A stretch of 64,000 nucleotides of DNA from Hyphomicrobiales bacterium (GTDB lineage: Bacteria; Pseudomonadota; Alphaproteobacteria; Rhizobiales; Rhizobiaceae): positions 1 through 64,000 of the forward strand of contig PAPH01000044.1 in NCBI GenBank assembly GCA_002709005.1, written 5' to 3'. Each line of letters begins with the position of its first letter. The first letter of the stretch is position 1. Both the position numbers and the translations under genes were made by a program. This document shows, one piece after another, positions 49,233 to 59,496 of the stretch. The notes under the pieces are model-generated. The model was not told where the DNA came from, did no database searches, and saw only the letters and a list, made by a program, of their open reading frames with translations.

Positions 49233-49289
49233 GACCTCCGGATCGGGTTTCGTTCGGCTCTTGCGGAGCTCCGCAAAATCCGACCGGCG

Positions 49290-49736
49290 TCAGGCTGCGG
49301 GCTTCTCCTCGATGCCGAGAAGGTAGTTAATGGAGGGCCGGGCCTTGACCAGATCCTCAATGGTGTAGCGCGATAGCACTTCGAAGAAGGCTCCCAGCGC
49401 TTCGCGCAACGCGCTGCTCAGACCGCAGGAATCCACCAGAGGGCAATCTGAATCGGCTTCGAAGCACTCCGCCATTGCGAAGTTTTCCTCAGTCACGGTC
49501 ACCACGTCAACCAGCGTGATCTCGGCGGCGGACCGGCCCAGGCGGATCCCGCCGTTGCGGCCGCGCACGGTTTCGATCAGCCCGGCCTTGGTCAGGGGCT
49601 GGAGGATCTTGAACAGGAAGAGCTCGGAGACCGAATACGCCTTGGCGATATCCGCGATACGGCTGAGATGGCCCTTGTTCGCGCTACAATACATCAGTAT
49701 CCGGATGGCGTAGTTGGTTTGGCGGGTTAGTCGCAT
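49290..49736 (-). CDS. Rrf2-family regulator, NsrR-like (Fe-S cysteines)
   Basis: 148 aa; TRQTNYAIRILMYCSANKGHLSRIADIAKAYSVS; Cys cluster ECFEADSDCPLVDSCGL. Confidence 0.85.
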   Translation of the reverse strand: MRLTRQTNYAIRILMYCSANKGHLSRIADIAKAYSVSELFLFKILQPLTKAGLIETVRGRNGGIRLGRSAAEITLVDVVTVTEENFAMAECFEADSDCPLVDSCGLSSALREALGAFFEVLSRYTIEDLVKARPSINYLLGIEEKPAA

Positions 49737-49762
49737 CGAACTCTCCTCGTTTCCTCTTATCT

Positions 49763-49782
49763 AGTTTAGAATGATTCAAACT
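49763..49782. promoter_or_regulatory. Candidate operator in the NsrR-like gene promoter
   Basis: AGTTT-A-GAAT-G-ATTC-AAACT imperfect palindrome (one extra base). Confidence 0.4.
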
Positions 49783-49892
49783 GCAAAGTGAACCGTCGAG
49801 TTCAAGTTTTTTTTGATGACGGCGTGGAAAATTGGCGTGGTTCCTGAAACCCGGGCACTGTCGACACCGTTAAAGGTCGACGGGAGAGTTAT

Positions 49893-51089
49893 ATGGCAAT
49901 CGAAGACGAGTTTGAAAAGAAGAACGGATTTCCGCGCTCGGCCGCGACGCTGGAAAACTGGCGCCGCCAGCCTTTCAGCCGCTGGTCGTTTCGCAATGCA
50001 GCCGAACTCGTCCCCTCCGCGCGCATCGCCACCGACACACCGCAAACGCTTCCTCCCCGGATGCGCAATCCAGGCCTGATGGCAAGCCCCCTCCGTCCCG
50101 GCTCGGACGAGACCATCGCCTGGTTTCTCGCCCGCAGCCAGACCGACAGTTTCCTCATGTCGCGCAACGGCCGGATCGTCGCCGAATGGCACGGCACTGG
50201 TGTCGAGCGGGCCGATCCACACCTCGTCTTCTCGATCACCAAATCGATCACCGCGCTGGTCTTCGCCATTCTGGAGGAGGACGGCCTTGTCGACCCCGCC
50301 CTCCCCGTCGTCATGCTGCTTCCAGAAACCCGCAACAGCGCCTTTGGCGATGCGACACTCCGGGAACTTCTCGACATGCGGGTGAGCATGAATTTCGAGG
50401 AGTCCTACATGTCGGACGGCGACTATGCCCGCTATCGCCGCGCCATGCTGTGGAACCCGCCCGTTGCCGGTCAGCCTGACGAAGGCCTCTTCAAGATGTT
50501 GTGCAGCCTGAAGAAGGGTGCTGAACCGCATGGCGGCGCCCATGCCTACCAGTCTCCCAATTCCGACATGCTCGGCGTGGTCATCGAGACCGCCTCCGGA
50601 CGCCGGTTTCCCGATCTCGTCTCCGACCTGATCTGGAAACCGCTGGGCACATCCGCCGACGCCTTTCTCACTGTCGACCGCTTCGGCGCGCCGCGCACCG
50701 CGGGTGGCTTGTCGTGCCGGCCGCACGACCTTCTGCTTCTGGGCGAAATGATGCTCAACGAAGGCGTCGGCCAATCCGGCCGGATCGTGCCGGCCCGCTT
50801 CATCGAGGACATGATGGAGAATGGGGATTCCGAGGCCTGGGCCAAGGGCGATCAGGCCGACTTCCTGCCGCAAGGGCGATATCGCAGCCAGTGGTATCAG
50901 GTGGGCGGCGAAAGCCGGGCCTTCCTCGCCGCCGGCATTCACGGCCAGTATCTCTATGTCGACCCGGACTCGCGCACCGTCCTCGTCAAGTTCGCCTCCC
51001 AGGACGACCCCCAGGACGACGCGCTCGACCAGGAAAACCTCGCCTTCTTCCGCCGCCTCTGCGAGGAGACCGTAGCGGCGGAAGGCTGA
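49893..51089 (+). CDS. Serine hydrolase (class C beta-lactamase/EstB-like)
   Basis: 398 aa; SITK (SxxK) and YQSPNSD motifs. Confidence 0.88.
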   Translation: MAIEDEFEKKNGFPRSAATLENWRRQPFSRWSFRNAAELVPSARIATDTPQTLPPRMRNPGLMASPLRPGSDETIAWFLARSQTDSFLMSRNGRIVAEWHGTGVERADPHLVFSITKSITALVFAILEEDGLVDPALPVVMLLPETRNSAFGDATLRELLDMRVSMNFEESYMSDGDYARYRRAMLWNPPVAGQPDEGLFKMLCSLKKGAEPHGGAHAYQSPNSDMLGVVIETASGRRFPDLVSDLIWKPLGTSADAFLTVDRFGAPRTAGGLSCRPHDLLLLGEMMLNEGVGQSGRIVPARFIEDMMENGDSEAWAKGDQADFLPQGRYRSQWYQVGGESRAFLAAGIHGQYLYVDPDSRTVLVKFASQDDPQDDALDQENLAFFRRLCEETVAAEG

Positions 51090-51099
51090 TCGGCGCCGG

Positions 51100-52263
51100 C
51101 TATTCGAAAACGATGGTGGGCGCAGGCTTGGCCTGCGAGGCGGCGGTCTCAAGCCCCGCCTTCACGCCGTCGGCGATCGCAATATAGGCTTTCGCATGAG
51201 GCCCGTCCGGTTCGCAGGCGACCACCGGCTTGCCGGCATCCGAGCTTTCCCGGATCGGCATGGCCAGAGGAACCTCGCCAAGGAACGGAACGCCGATCCT
51301 TTCGGCTTCCGCCCGGGCGCCGCCATGGCCGAAAATATCGTGCCGGCTACCGCAATCGGGGCAAACGAAATGGCTCATGTTCTCAACGATGCCGAGGATC
51401 GGCACGTTGACGCGCTTGAACATGTTCACGCCCTTGCGGGCATCGAGCAGCGCCAGATCCTGCGGTGTTGAAACGATCACCGCGCCGGCGAGCGGCACCT
51501 GCTGGGCCATCGTCAGCTGCGCGTCGCCCGTACCCGGAGGCATGTCGACCACCAGCACGTCGAGTTCACCCCAGGCGACCTCGCGCAGCATCTGGGTGAG
51601 CGCCGACATCACCATCGGACCGCGCCAGATCATCGGCGTTTCTTCCTCGACGAGGAAGCCGATCGACATGATCTTGAGCCCGTAATTCTCCTTCGGCTTG
51701 AGCACCCGGCCCTCGAGCTGTTCGGGCCGGCCGGAGACGCCCGTCAGCCGCGGCACGGATGGGCCGTAGATGTCGGCGTCGAGAAGCCCGACCTTCAGGC
51801 CCAGCGTCTTCAGGCCGAGCGCGATGTTGACGGCCGTCGTCGACTTGCCGACGCCGCCCTTGCCCGAGGCGACCGCGATGATTTTCGCCACGCCGGGGAT
51901 CTCGACCTTCGCCCGGCCGCCGCCGCCCTGCCCCGGCGCGCCGCCGTGGGAATGACCGCGGCCGCCCGGCGCGGGACGCTGCGGCGGTGCGGAATGAGCG
52001 GGTTCACTGCCGCCCTCCCGCGCGGCGGTCAGCGCCACCATGGCGCTCTTCACGCCCTCGACCTGCAGCGCCGCCTTTTCGGCGGCCATGCGCATCGGTT
52101 CCAGCTCCTGTGCCTTTTCGGCAGGAACCGTCAGCGAAAAATAGGCCTTGCCGTCAGCGATGAAGATGTCCGAGACGATACCGAGCGAGACGATGTCGGT
52201 TTCGAGATCAGGGCCGCGCACGCTGCGCAGCTTGTCGAGGATCTGTTCCTTGGTAACTGTCAA
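51100..52263 (-). CDS. Mrp/NBP35 (ApbC) family Fe-S cluster carrier ATPase
   Basis: 387 aa; IAVASGKGGVGKSTTAVNIALGL; CPDCG CxxC motif. Confidence 0.94.
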   Translation of the reverse strand: MTVTKEQILDKLRSVRGPDLETDIVSLGIVSDIFIADGKAYFSLTVPAEKAQELEPMRMAAEKAALQVEGVKSAMVALTAAREGGSEPAHSAPPQRPAPGGRGHSHGGAPGQGGGGRAKVEIPGVAKIIAVASGKGGVGKSTTAVNIALGLKTLGLKVGLLDADIYGPSVPRLTGVSGRPEQLEGRVLKPKENYGLKIMSIGFLVEEETPMIWRGPMVMSALTQMLREVAWGELDVLVVDMPPGTGDAQLTMAQQVPLAGAVIVSTPQDLALLDARKGVNMFKRVNVPILGIVENMSHFVCPDCGSRHDIFGHGGARAEAERIGVPFLGEVPLAMPIRESSDAGKPVVACEPDGPHAKAYIAIADGVKAGLETAASQAKPAPTIVFE

Positions 52264-52341
52264 TTGACGCTCCCGTCCTTCGTTCTTTCCCTCACATAAG
52301 CCCCCTGGCCGCTCCTTCCAATGCCTTTCGAGCCGATGCCC

Positions 52342-53370
52342 TCAATTCCGTTCCTTGCCGATGAGGAACAACGGCACGATGAAGGTCAGCATCAACAGCC
52401 GCGAGACGTGATGGGCGGCAACGAAGGTCGGATCCATCCCCATGACGACCGAAATGGCCACCATCGTCTCCACGCCGCCCGGCGCAAACGCGATGAGCAG
52501 CATCGGGATCGCGAAGCCGGTCAGATACGCGGCCAGCAGCGCAAAGACGGCGGCAATCCCGCCGGAGATTACAGTCACGACAAGCCCCGCCGTTAGTGAT
52601 CGGCGAAGATCGGCGATGGAAATGCCCGAGAACCGGGTGCCGATCATGCTGCCGAGAGAGACAAATGCGGCGATCGCCAGCCACGGCGGCACCACCCCGG
52701 AAACGATTTCGCTGCCGTGCAGAAAGGCCGAGATCACGATGCCGCCCATGAGGAAGGGAGCCGGGACGCGTATCCGCTTGAACACCCATCCGAGCGCCGC
52801 CGACGCCACGATCATGATCAGCAGCGTCGTCGGCGAAAGCGTGGCGAGGGGCACCACTGCGACACCGGGCAGTTCCCCGATGAAAGTGACGACGAGCGGG
52901 ACGAGCAGGGTCAGCGCCAGCACGCGGACGCTCTGCACCAGGCTGATGACGGGAAGATCGGCCTTGATTCCTTCCGAAAGTCCGAGAACGTAGCTCAAGT
53001 GACCTGGAAAGGCGCTCATCAACGCCGTCGTCCCGTCCATCCGCCAATACCGCGTCAGCAGGGCCCGGCTCGTCACGATGATCACCAGGAGCATGACGCC
53101 GAGACAGATGAGCGACACCGGCCAGCGCGCTGCCGCCGAGATAACTTCCGGCGTCACGGTCTGCCCGATCGAGACACCGAGAAACATGAAGACCACGTCG
53201 CGGAACCGGCGATCGATCGCCAGGTTGAACCCGGCGAGGCTCGCCGCCGTCACCGCGCTTGCCGGCCCGGTCAGGAACGGCGCGGGAAACCCGATAGCCC
53301 AGGCGATTGCCGCGCCAAGTGCCCCGATCAGAAGTGTAGGAAAGGTGCGACCGAAGGGCGCGAATGTCAT
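52342..53370 (-). CDS. AbrB-family membrane protein (ammonia monooxygenase regulator-like)
   Basis: Multiple TMs; duplicated motifs; GVETMVAISVVMGMDPTFVAAHHVSRLLML; start Met at 53370. Confidence 0.85.
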   Translation of the reverse strand: MTFAPFGRTFPTLLIGALGAAIAWAIGFPAPFLTGPASAVTAASLAGFNLAIDRRFRDVVFMFLGVSIGQTVTPEVISAAARWPVSLICLGVMLLVIIVTSRALLTRYWRMDGTTALMSAFPGHLSYVLGLSEGIKADLPVISLVQSVRVLALTLLVPLVVTFIGELPGVAVVPLATLSPTTLLIMIVASAALGWVFKRIRVPAPFLMGGIVISAFLHGSEIVSGVVPPWLAIAAFVSLGSMIGTRFSGISIADLRRSLTAGLVVTVISGGIAAVFALLAAYLTGFAIPMLLIAFAPGGVETMVAISVVMGMDPTFVAAHHVSRLLMLTFIVPLFLIGKERN

Positions 53371-53482
53371 GAAGAAACCTTGATGCGGATTGGCATGCGG
53401 GACGGCGAGAATCCGGTATAGTCCAGGCGTGGGATGGATTGAAGCACGTCCGCCCCGGCATGCGGGGACAAGGGAGCGCGCA

Positions 53483-54094
53483 ATGGCAATCGAAAATCTG
53501 CTCGCCTTCCTGCTCGCCGCCACCATCATCGAACTCACACCGGGCCCCAACATGGGCTATCTGGCGTTGGTCTCGCTTGGCGAGGGCCGCCGCGCCGGCT
53601 TGATGACGGTCGCCGGCATCGCGCTCGGATTGGCGGCGATCGGCACCGCTTCTGCCCTGGGGCTGGCCGGCATCATCTCCAACTCCCCCCTGGCCTACGA
53701 AACGCTGCGCTGGGGCGGCATTGCCTTCCTGCTCTATCTCGCCTTCGACGCCTGGCGATCGGTGGAGACTGAGACGGCTGACCACACCTCTGCCGCCCAT
53801 TTCCGGCGCGGCCTCGTCACCAATCTCCTCAACCCGAAGGCGGCACTTTTCTTCATAACCGCCATCCCGGCGTTCCTGCCGCGACGTGAGGAAGACCTGA
53901 GCGCCAATCTTCTCCTGGTGGCGGTCTATGTCGCGGTAGCGACCATCATCCATGGCGGCATCGTGCTGCTCGCCGGCAGCCTTGCGCCCTATCTCACCGA
54001 CCCGGAGAGATCACGAATCCTGCGCCGGCTGCTCGCGCTGCTGCTGGCGGGTGTGGCGATATGGTTCGGCTGGTCGACGGCACAACCCGTCTGA
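53483..54094 (+). CDS. LysE family translocator
   Basis: ELTPGPNMGYLALVSLGEGRRAGL, RRGLVTNLLNPKAALFFITAIPAF. Confidence 0.88.
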   Translation: MAIENLLAFLLAATIIELTPGPNMGYLALVSLGEGRRAGLMTVAGIALGLAAIGTASALGLAGIISNSPLAYETLRWGGIAFLLYLAFDAWRSVETETADHTSAAHFRRGLVTNLLNPKAALFFITAIPAFLPRREEDLSANLLLVAVYVAVATIIHGGIVLLAGSLAPYLTDPERSRILRRLLALLLAGVAIWFGWSTAQPV

Positions 54095-54100
54095 CGGCGC

Positions 54101-54478
54101 TTAGAACATCAGCGAGAGAATGCCGAAGAGCGCCGGCAGAGCCTGGACGTAGAAGATCTTCCGCGAAGCCGTGATGGCGCCATAGATGCCGGCCGCGGCC
54201 ACGCAGCCGAAGAAGAACAGCGCGACGTGTGATTGCCAGACCGGGTTGCTGATCAGCAGCGCCCAGATCAGCCCGGCTGCGAGGAAGCCGTTGTAAAGGC
54301 CCTGATTGGCCGCCATGGTGCGTGTCGGCGCGAACATCTCTCTGGGTAACGTCCGGAACACTTTCGGCCCGCGGCTTTCCCAGGCGAACATCTCGAGCCA
54401 CAGAATGTAGAGATGAATTCCCGCAACGAGAATTGCGATAATCGCGCTGACAACCGACACCGGCGCCTCCCCCGACAA
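54101..54478 (-). CDS. DUF1304 family small membrane protein
   Basis: 125 aa; AGIHLYILWLEMFAWESRGPKVF, NQGLYNGFLAAGL. Confidence 0.85.
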   Translation of the reverse strand: MSGEAPVSVVSAIIAILVAGIHLYILWLEMFAWESRGPKVFRTLPREMFAPTRTMAANQGLYNGFLAAGLIWALLISNPVWQSHVALFFFGCVAAAGIYGAITASRKIFYVQALPALFGILSLMF

Positions 54479-54552
54479 AAACGAGCATCAAGACTGCCCG
54501 CTTCCTCAGGCGCTGACAACGCCCGGGCGGCGGTCATCCCCGCCTTTGCGCC

Positions 54553-56208
54553 TCAGCCGCAGCTTTCCGAGCGCCCCGCATTGCGGCCCGAGAAGATGCA
54601 GCCGCCCAGAAACGTGCCTTCCAACGCGTTGTAGCCGTGATAGCCGCCACCGCCGAAACCGGCCGCCTCCCCGACTGCGAAAAGACCCGGAACGGGGTTT
54701 CCGTCGAGCCCCAGAACGCGCGCGTCGAGATCGGTCTCGAGTCCGCCGAGCGTCTTGCGGGTGAGAATATGCAGCTTCACTGCGATAAGCGGCCCCTTCT
54801 CCTTGTCGAGGATCTTGTGCGGCCGCGCCGTGCGGATCAGCTTGTCGCCGCGATATTTGCGCGCGCCGTTGATGGCGATCACCTGGAGGTCCTTGGCGAA
54901 AGGATTGTCCACCTGCAGGTCGCGCGCGGCAATCTGCGATCGCAACCTTTCGGGCTCGATATGATGATCCGGCGCCAGCCGGTTCATGCCCTCGACCAGC
55001 GTCTCCAGCGTATCGGCGACGACGAAGTCCTCGCCGTTCTTCTTGAAGGCCTCCACCGGCCCGGGCGCGCCTTTCGCTCCCAGACGGCTCTTGAGCACCT
55101 CGATCCATTTCTTCGACGTCAAATCCGGGTTCTGTTCCGAGCCCGACAGCGCGAATTCCTTCTCGATGATCTTCTGGGTCAGCACGAACCAGGAATGCTC
55201 ATGCCCGCGCCGGCGAATTTCCTTGAGCGTCGAGAGCGTGTCGAAACCCGGCAGGCACGGCACCGGCAGCCGCTCGCCATCGGCGTCGAACCACATGGAT
55301 GAGGGCCCCGGCAGAATACGGATGCCGTGATTGGGCCAGATCGGATCCCAGTTCCGCAGACCTTCCGTATAGTGCCACATCCGGTCACCATTGATCACCC
55401 GGCCGCCAACCTCCTCGGAAAGGCCGATCATCCGTCCGTCGACATGGGCCGGCACACCGGCCACCATCGTCTTCGGCGGCGGACCGAGCCGGTCGACCGG
55501 CCAGTTCTTCCGCACCAGATCGAAATTGCCGCCGATCCCGCCCGACGCGACGATTACCGACGAGGCTGAAAGCCGGAAATCGCCGGTGACCTCGCGGTTT
55601 GTCGCCTGCCCGCGGTCCGCCCGGTCCTCGGCCAGGATCGAGCCGTGAACGCCGGTGACCGCGCCATCGGCGGTGTCGATGCCGTCGACGCGATGGCGGA
55701 AGCGGCACTCGATCAGACCTTTCTGCCGGTGTTCGTTGACGCGGCGGACGAACTGCTCGATCGCGCCCGGTCCCGTGCCCCAGGTGATATGGAAACGCGG
55801 TACTGAATTGCCGTGGCCGTTGCCGAAGCCGCCGCCACGCTCCGCCCAGCCGACGACCGGGAACCAGCGCAGCCCCATCTGGTGAAGCCAGGGCCGCATT
55901 TCCCCGGCGGCAAAATCGACAAAGGCCTCCGCCCAGCGGCGCGGCCAGTAATCTTCCTCACGGTCGAACCCGGCCGAGCCCATCCAGTCCGACAACGCCA
56001 GCTCCCGGCTGTCGCGGATCCCCATCCGCCGCTGCTCGGGACTGTCGACCAGAAACAGCCCGCCGAGCGACCAGAAGGCCTGCCCGCCGAGAAAGCCTTC
56101 CGGCTCCTGATCGACAATGATGACCCGTTTTCCCCGGTCGCCCAGTTCTGCCGCGGCGGCCAGACCTGCCAGCCCGCCTCCGACGACGATGACATCAGCA
56201 TCCGCCAT
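54553..56208 (-). CDS. FAD-binding dehydrogenase (fumarate reductase/ketosteroid dehydrogenase-type flavoprotein)
   Basis: 551 aa; VIVVGGGLAGLAAAAELGDRGKRVIIVDQE; C-terminal VGEAAGFGGGGYHGYNALEGTFLGGCIFSGRNAG. Confidence 0.9.
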   Translation of the reverse strand: MADADVIVVGGGLAGLAAAAELGDRGKRVIIVDQEPEGFLGGQAFWSLGGLFLVDSPEQRRMGIRDSRELALSDWMGSAGFDREEDYWPRRWAEAFVDFAAGEMRPWLHQMGLRWFPVVGWAERGGGFGNGHGNSVPRFHITWGTGPGAIEQFVRRVNEHRQKGLIECRFRHRVDGIDTADGAVTGVHGSILAEDRADRGQATNREVTGDFRLSASSVIVASGGIGGNFDLVRKNWPVDRLGPPPKTMVAGVPAHVDGRMIGLSEEVGGRVINGDRMWHYTEGLRNWDPIWPNHGIRILPGPSSMWFDADGERLPVPCLPGFDTLSTLKEIRRRGHEHSWFVLTQKIIEKEFALSGSEQNPDLTSKKWIEVLKSRLGAKGAPGPVEAFKKNGEDFVVADTLETLVEGMNRLAPDHHIEPERLRSQIAARDLQVDNPFAKDLQVIAINGARKYRGDKLIRTARPHKILDKEKGPLIAVKLHILTRKTLGGLETDLDARVLGLDGNPVPGLFAVGEAAGFGGGGYHGYNALEGTFLGGCIFSGRNAGRSESCG

Positions 56209-56336
56209 GCCTGCCCTCCCTGCAGGTTCTTACTTTAGCGATCACTATGACGAATATTACAGCTTACGCAAACCCCTGGCCGCGTAAGCAACGGGAATTC
56301 GTGACGCCCGGTCGGGAAGGTAGAGGAGGCAGTAAC

Positions 56337-57167
56337 CTAGAAGGTCACCGCCTTGAATTTTTTCGTCTGCTCGGTGAGCGCGGTCTCGGTCGGCAACCGC
56401 TCCATCGAGGAGGCACCGTAGAAGCCGTGGCAGTTCTCGGTGCTGTTGAGCATGTAGGACGCATCCTCCGGCGAAGAGACCGGCCCGCCATGGACCAGCA
56501 CAATGACGTCCTTGTTCACCTTCATCGCCGCTTCCGCCCATTCGTCGGCCATCGCCGGGCAGTCCTCGAGCTTCAGCGCTGTTTCGGCCCCGATCGAGCC
56601 GCCGGTCGTCAGACCAAAATGACAAACGATGATATCGGCGCCGGCCTTGGCCATCGCCGCGGCTTCGTCGGCGTTGAAGACGTAGGGGGTGGTCAGCATG
56701 TCCATCTCATTGGCGAGCCGGATCAGGTCCACCTCCCGCCCGTAGGACATGCCGGTCTCCTCGAGGTTTTTGCGGAAATTCCCGTCATAAAGCCCCACCG
56801 TCGGGAAGTTCTGGATGCCGGCGAAGCCGAGAGCCTTCAGGTGACCGAGAAAATGGTCGAAGATGCAGAAGGGGTCGGTGCCGTTGACGCCGGCGAGAAC
56901 CGGGGTCTTGGTCACCACCGGCAGGATTTCCCGTGCCATTTCGACGACCACGTCATTGGCGTTGCCATAGGCCATCATGCCCGACAGAGAGCCGCGGCCC
57001 GCCATCCGGTAGCGTCCGGAATTGTAGATGACGATCAGGTCGATGCCGCCCGCTTCCTCGCACTTCGCCGACAGGCCTGTCCCCGCCCCGCCGCCGATGA
57101 TGGGCACACGGTCGGCCTTCATCTTCTGGAACCTGGCCATCAGGTCTTTGCGTTGAAATCTCGGCAT
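56337..57167 (-). CDS. Phosphoenolpyruvate hydrolase family TIM-barrel protein
   Basis: Start [62 protein letters not shown]. Confidence 0.85.
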   Translation of the reverse strand: MPRFQRKDLMARFQKMKADRVPIIGGGAGTGLSAKCEEAGGIDLIVIYNSGRYRMAGRGSLSGMMAYGNANDVVVEMAREILPVVTKTPVLAGVNGTDPFCIFDHFLGHLKALGFAGIQNFPTVGLYDGNFRKNLEETGMSYGREVDLIRLANEMDMLTTPYVFNADEAAAMAKAGADIIVCHFGLTTGGSIGAETALKLEDCPAMADEWAEAAMKVNKDVIVLVHGGPVSSPEDASYMLNSTENCHGFYGASSMERLPTETALTEQTKKFKAVTF

Positions 57168-57279
57168 TCGCGTATCCCTCCCTTTCGCCCGAATCTGGTC
57201 GGACCACATTTCGCACGAACCTAGGAGAGGGTTCATGCGGGATCAACCGGAAACATGACCCCGCACGATTTTTCAGTGG

Positions 57280-58272
57280 TCAGCCGACCTCGACGCCGAT
57301 GACACCGAGACAGTCGCCGGGCTGGACGAGGCCCGGGAAGTGGCGAGAAACCAGTACGCCGGTTCGCTTGGCGGCATACTCGACCGGCGCTTCGCCGGTC
57401 TTCTCCGTGGGCCAGATCCGGGCGATCGGCTGCCCCTTCTCCACCGCCTCGCCGAGATCGACGAGCGGTTCGATCAGACCGCGCGCTTCGGAGAAGACGA
57501 AGCACTCGTGATCCGGCATGTCGAGAAAGACGCTCGGCTGCCGCTCAATCTCGCCTTCGAGAATGCCGGCATGTTTGAGCACGTTGCGCAGGCCCCGTTT
57601 GGCAACCCGCGCAGACATCGCCGAGGCCGTGCCGCCGCCGCCGAGTTCGGTCGTTACGAACACCTTGCCATGGCTCTCGACCTCCGTGTCGTACATGCCG
57701 ACATTGTCGATCTCCAGAAGCCGCATCGTATAGGGCGCGTTGAAGGCGTCGACCGCCGCCGCGCACTGGCGTTCCTGCTCCTTGTCATCGAGCACATGCG
57801 AACAGGCAAACGGCACGAAATCGAGTGTCTTTCCGCCCGAGTGAAAGTCGACGACCAGATGCGCCATCGGCACCAGCGTCCGGGCGAAATAGTCGGCGAT
57901 CTTCTCGGTCACCGTTCCGTCCGGCTTGCCCGGGAAGCTGCGGTTCAAGTTTCGCCCGTCGACGGGCGAAACCCGCTTTCCCGCCAGAAAGGCGGGAAAG
58001 TTGAAGGCCGGCACGATGATCACGCGGCCGGTGATCTCGGACGGCTCAAGGCTGTAGGCGAGATCCTGCAGAGCGATCGGTCCCTCATACTCGTCGCCGT
58101 GATTGGCTCCGGTGAGGAGCGCCGTAGGCCCCTCGCCGTTCCTGATGACGCAGATCGGGATCATCACAGATCCCCACGCGGAATCGTCCCGGCTGTAGGG
58201 CAGCTTCAGAAAGCCGTGATGCTTGCCGTCGACGTCATAGGGGATCGTGGGCGAAATCGGATTGGTCGCCAT
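57280..58272 (-). CDS. doeB: N-acetyl-diaminobutyrate deacetylase (succinylglutamate desuccinylase/aspartoacylase family)
   Basis: GANHGDEYEGPIALQDLAYSL, RNLNRSFPGKPDG, VDFHSGGKTLDFVP; adjacent doeA. Confidence 0.92.
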   Translation of the reverse strand: MATNPISPTIPYDVDGKHHGFLKLPYSRDDSAWGSVMIPICVIRNGEGPTALLTGANHGDEYEGPIALQDLAYSLEPSEITGRVIIVPAFNFPAFLAGKRVSPVDGRNLNRSFPGKPDGTVTEKIADYFARTLVPMAHLVVDFHSGGKTLDFVPFACSHVLDDKEQERQCAAAVDAFNAPYTMRLLEIDNVGMYDTEVESHGKVFVTTELGGGGTASAMSARVAKRGLRNVLKHAGILEGEIERQPSVFLDMPDHECFVFSEARGLIEPLVDLGEAVEKGQPIARIWPTEKTGEAPVEYAAKRTGVLVSRHFPGLVQPGDCLGVIGVEVG

Positions 58273-58276
58273 CGGC

Positions 58277-59464
58277 TCAGCCCTTCACGAACATCTTGCG
58301 CGGCACGTTGGCAAAGCACTCCACCCCGCCTTCCTTGATGACGATGCTCTCGGTGATCTCGAAGCCCCAGCTTTCCATCCACAGGCCGGTCATGAAGTGG
58401 AAGGTCATGTTTTCTTCCAGAACCGTCTTGTCGCCCGATCGCAGCGACATGGTGCGTTCGCCCCAGTCCGGGGGATAGGAGAGACCGATCGGGTAGCCGG
58501 TGCGGTTGTCCTTGGTGATCCCGTATTTCTTGAGAACGCCGTAGAATGCATTGGCGATGTCCTCGCAGAGATTGCCCGGACGCGCCATTTCGAGTCCTGC
58601 CTCCATGCCCTCGAGCACAGCCTTCTCGGCATTGAGGAAGGTTTCCGTCGGCTTGCCGAGAAACACGGTGCGCGAGAGCGGGCAGTGATAGCGACGGTAC
58701 ACGCCTGCGATCTCGAAGAAGGTGCCCTCGCCCAGGCGCAGCGGCTCATCGCTCCAGGTCAGGTGCGGTGCCGAGGCATCGATCCCCGACGGCAGCAGCG
58801 GCACGATGGCCGGATAGTCGCCGCCGAAGCCATAATCATTGTCGAACCGGAGGGAGGCATCGTAGATGTCGGCCACCAGGTCGCATTTGCGGATGCCCGG
58901 CTCCACCTTATCGAAAATGCGCTGATGCATCCGCTCCACGATGCGGGCGGCGCGGTGCATGTAGAGCAACTCCTGGTCCGATTTGACCGCCCGCTGCCAG
59001 TTCACCAGCGAGTTGGCGTCGACAAACGTGGCGTTCGGCAGATGCTGCTGCAGCGAGGCATAGGCCTTGGCCGAGAACCAGTAATTGTCCATCTCCACGC
59101 CGATGCGCTTCTTGTCCCAGCCGCGCTCCTCGATCTTCTCGGAGAGAAAATCCATCGGGTGGCGCACGTCGGACTGCACGTAGTGGTCTGGATAGCCGAT
59201 CATGTCGTCCTCCGACATGAAGCAGGTGCGCTTGGCGCCGTTACGGTCCTGACCGCGTCCGAACCAGACGGGATCGCCGTCCGGTCCCAGGATCACCGCC
59301 TGGTGCACATAGAACGACCAGCCGTCATAACCCGTCAGCCAGGCCATGTTGGAGGGATCTGAGACGATCAGCACCTCCACTTCGCGTTCCTCCATCGCCT
59401 TGCGCGTCTTCTTGATGCGCCGGGCAAACTCACTGCGGGAAAAGGCCAGTTGCGGTGCTGACAT
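58277..59464 (-). CDS. doeA: Ectoine hydrolase (M24 family)
   Basis: 395 aa; M24 fold (FFEIAGVYRRYHCPLSRTVFLG); in ectoine cluster. Confidence 0.92.
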   Translation of the reverse strand: MSAPQLAFSRSEFARRIKKTRKAMEEREVEVLIVSDPSNMAWLTGYDGWSFYVHQAVILGPDGDPVWFGRGQDRNGAKRTCFMSEDDMIGYPDHYVQSDVRHPMDFLSEKIEERGWDKKRIGVEMDNYWFSAKAYASLQQHLPNATFVDANSLVNWQRAVKSDQELLYMHRAARIVERMHQRIFDKVEPGIRKCDLVADIYDASLRFDNDYGFGGDYPAIVPLLPSGIDASAPHLTWSDEPLRLGEGTFFEIAGVYRRYHCPLSRTVFLGKPTETFLNAEKAVLEGMEAGLEMARPGNLCEDIANAFYGVLKKYGITKDNRTGYPIGLSYPPDWGERTMSLRSGDKTVLEENMTFHFMTGLWMESWGFEITESIVIKEGGVECFANVPRKMFVKG

Positions 59465-59496
59465 GTCTTTTGCTTTCTATGCCATGTGACTGCGGA

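Noticed and set aside
52292-53953. 553-aa minus-strand ORF
   Set aside because: Overlaps the AbrB-family gene out of frame and LysE antisense; no domain motifs
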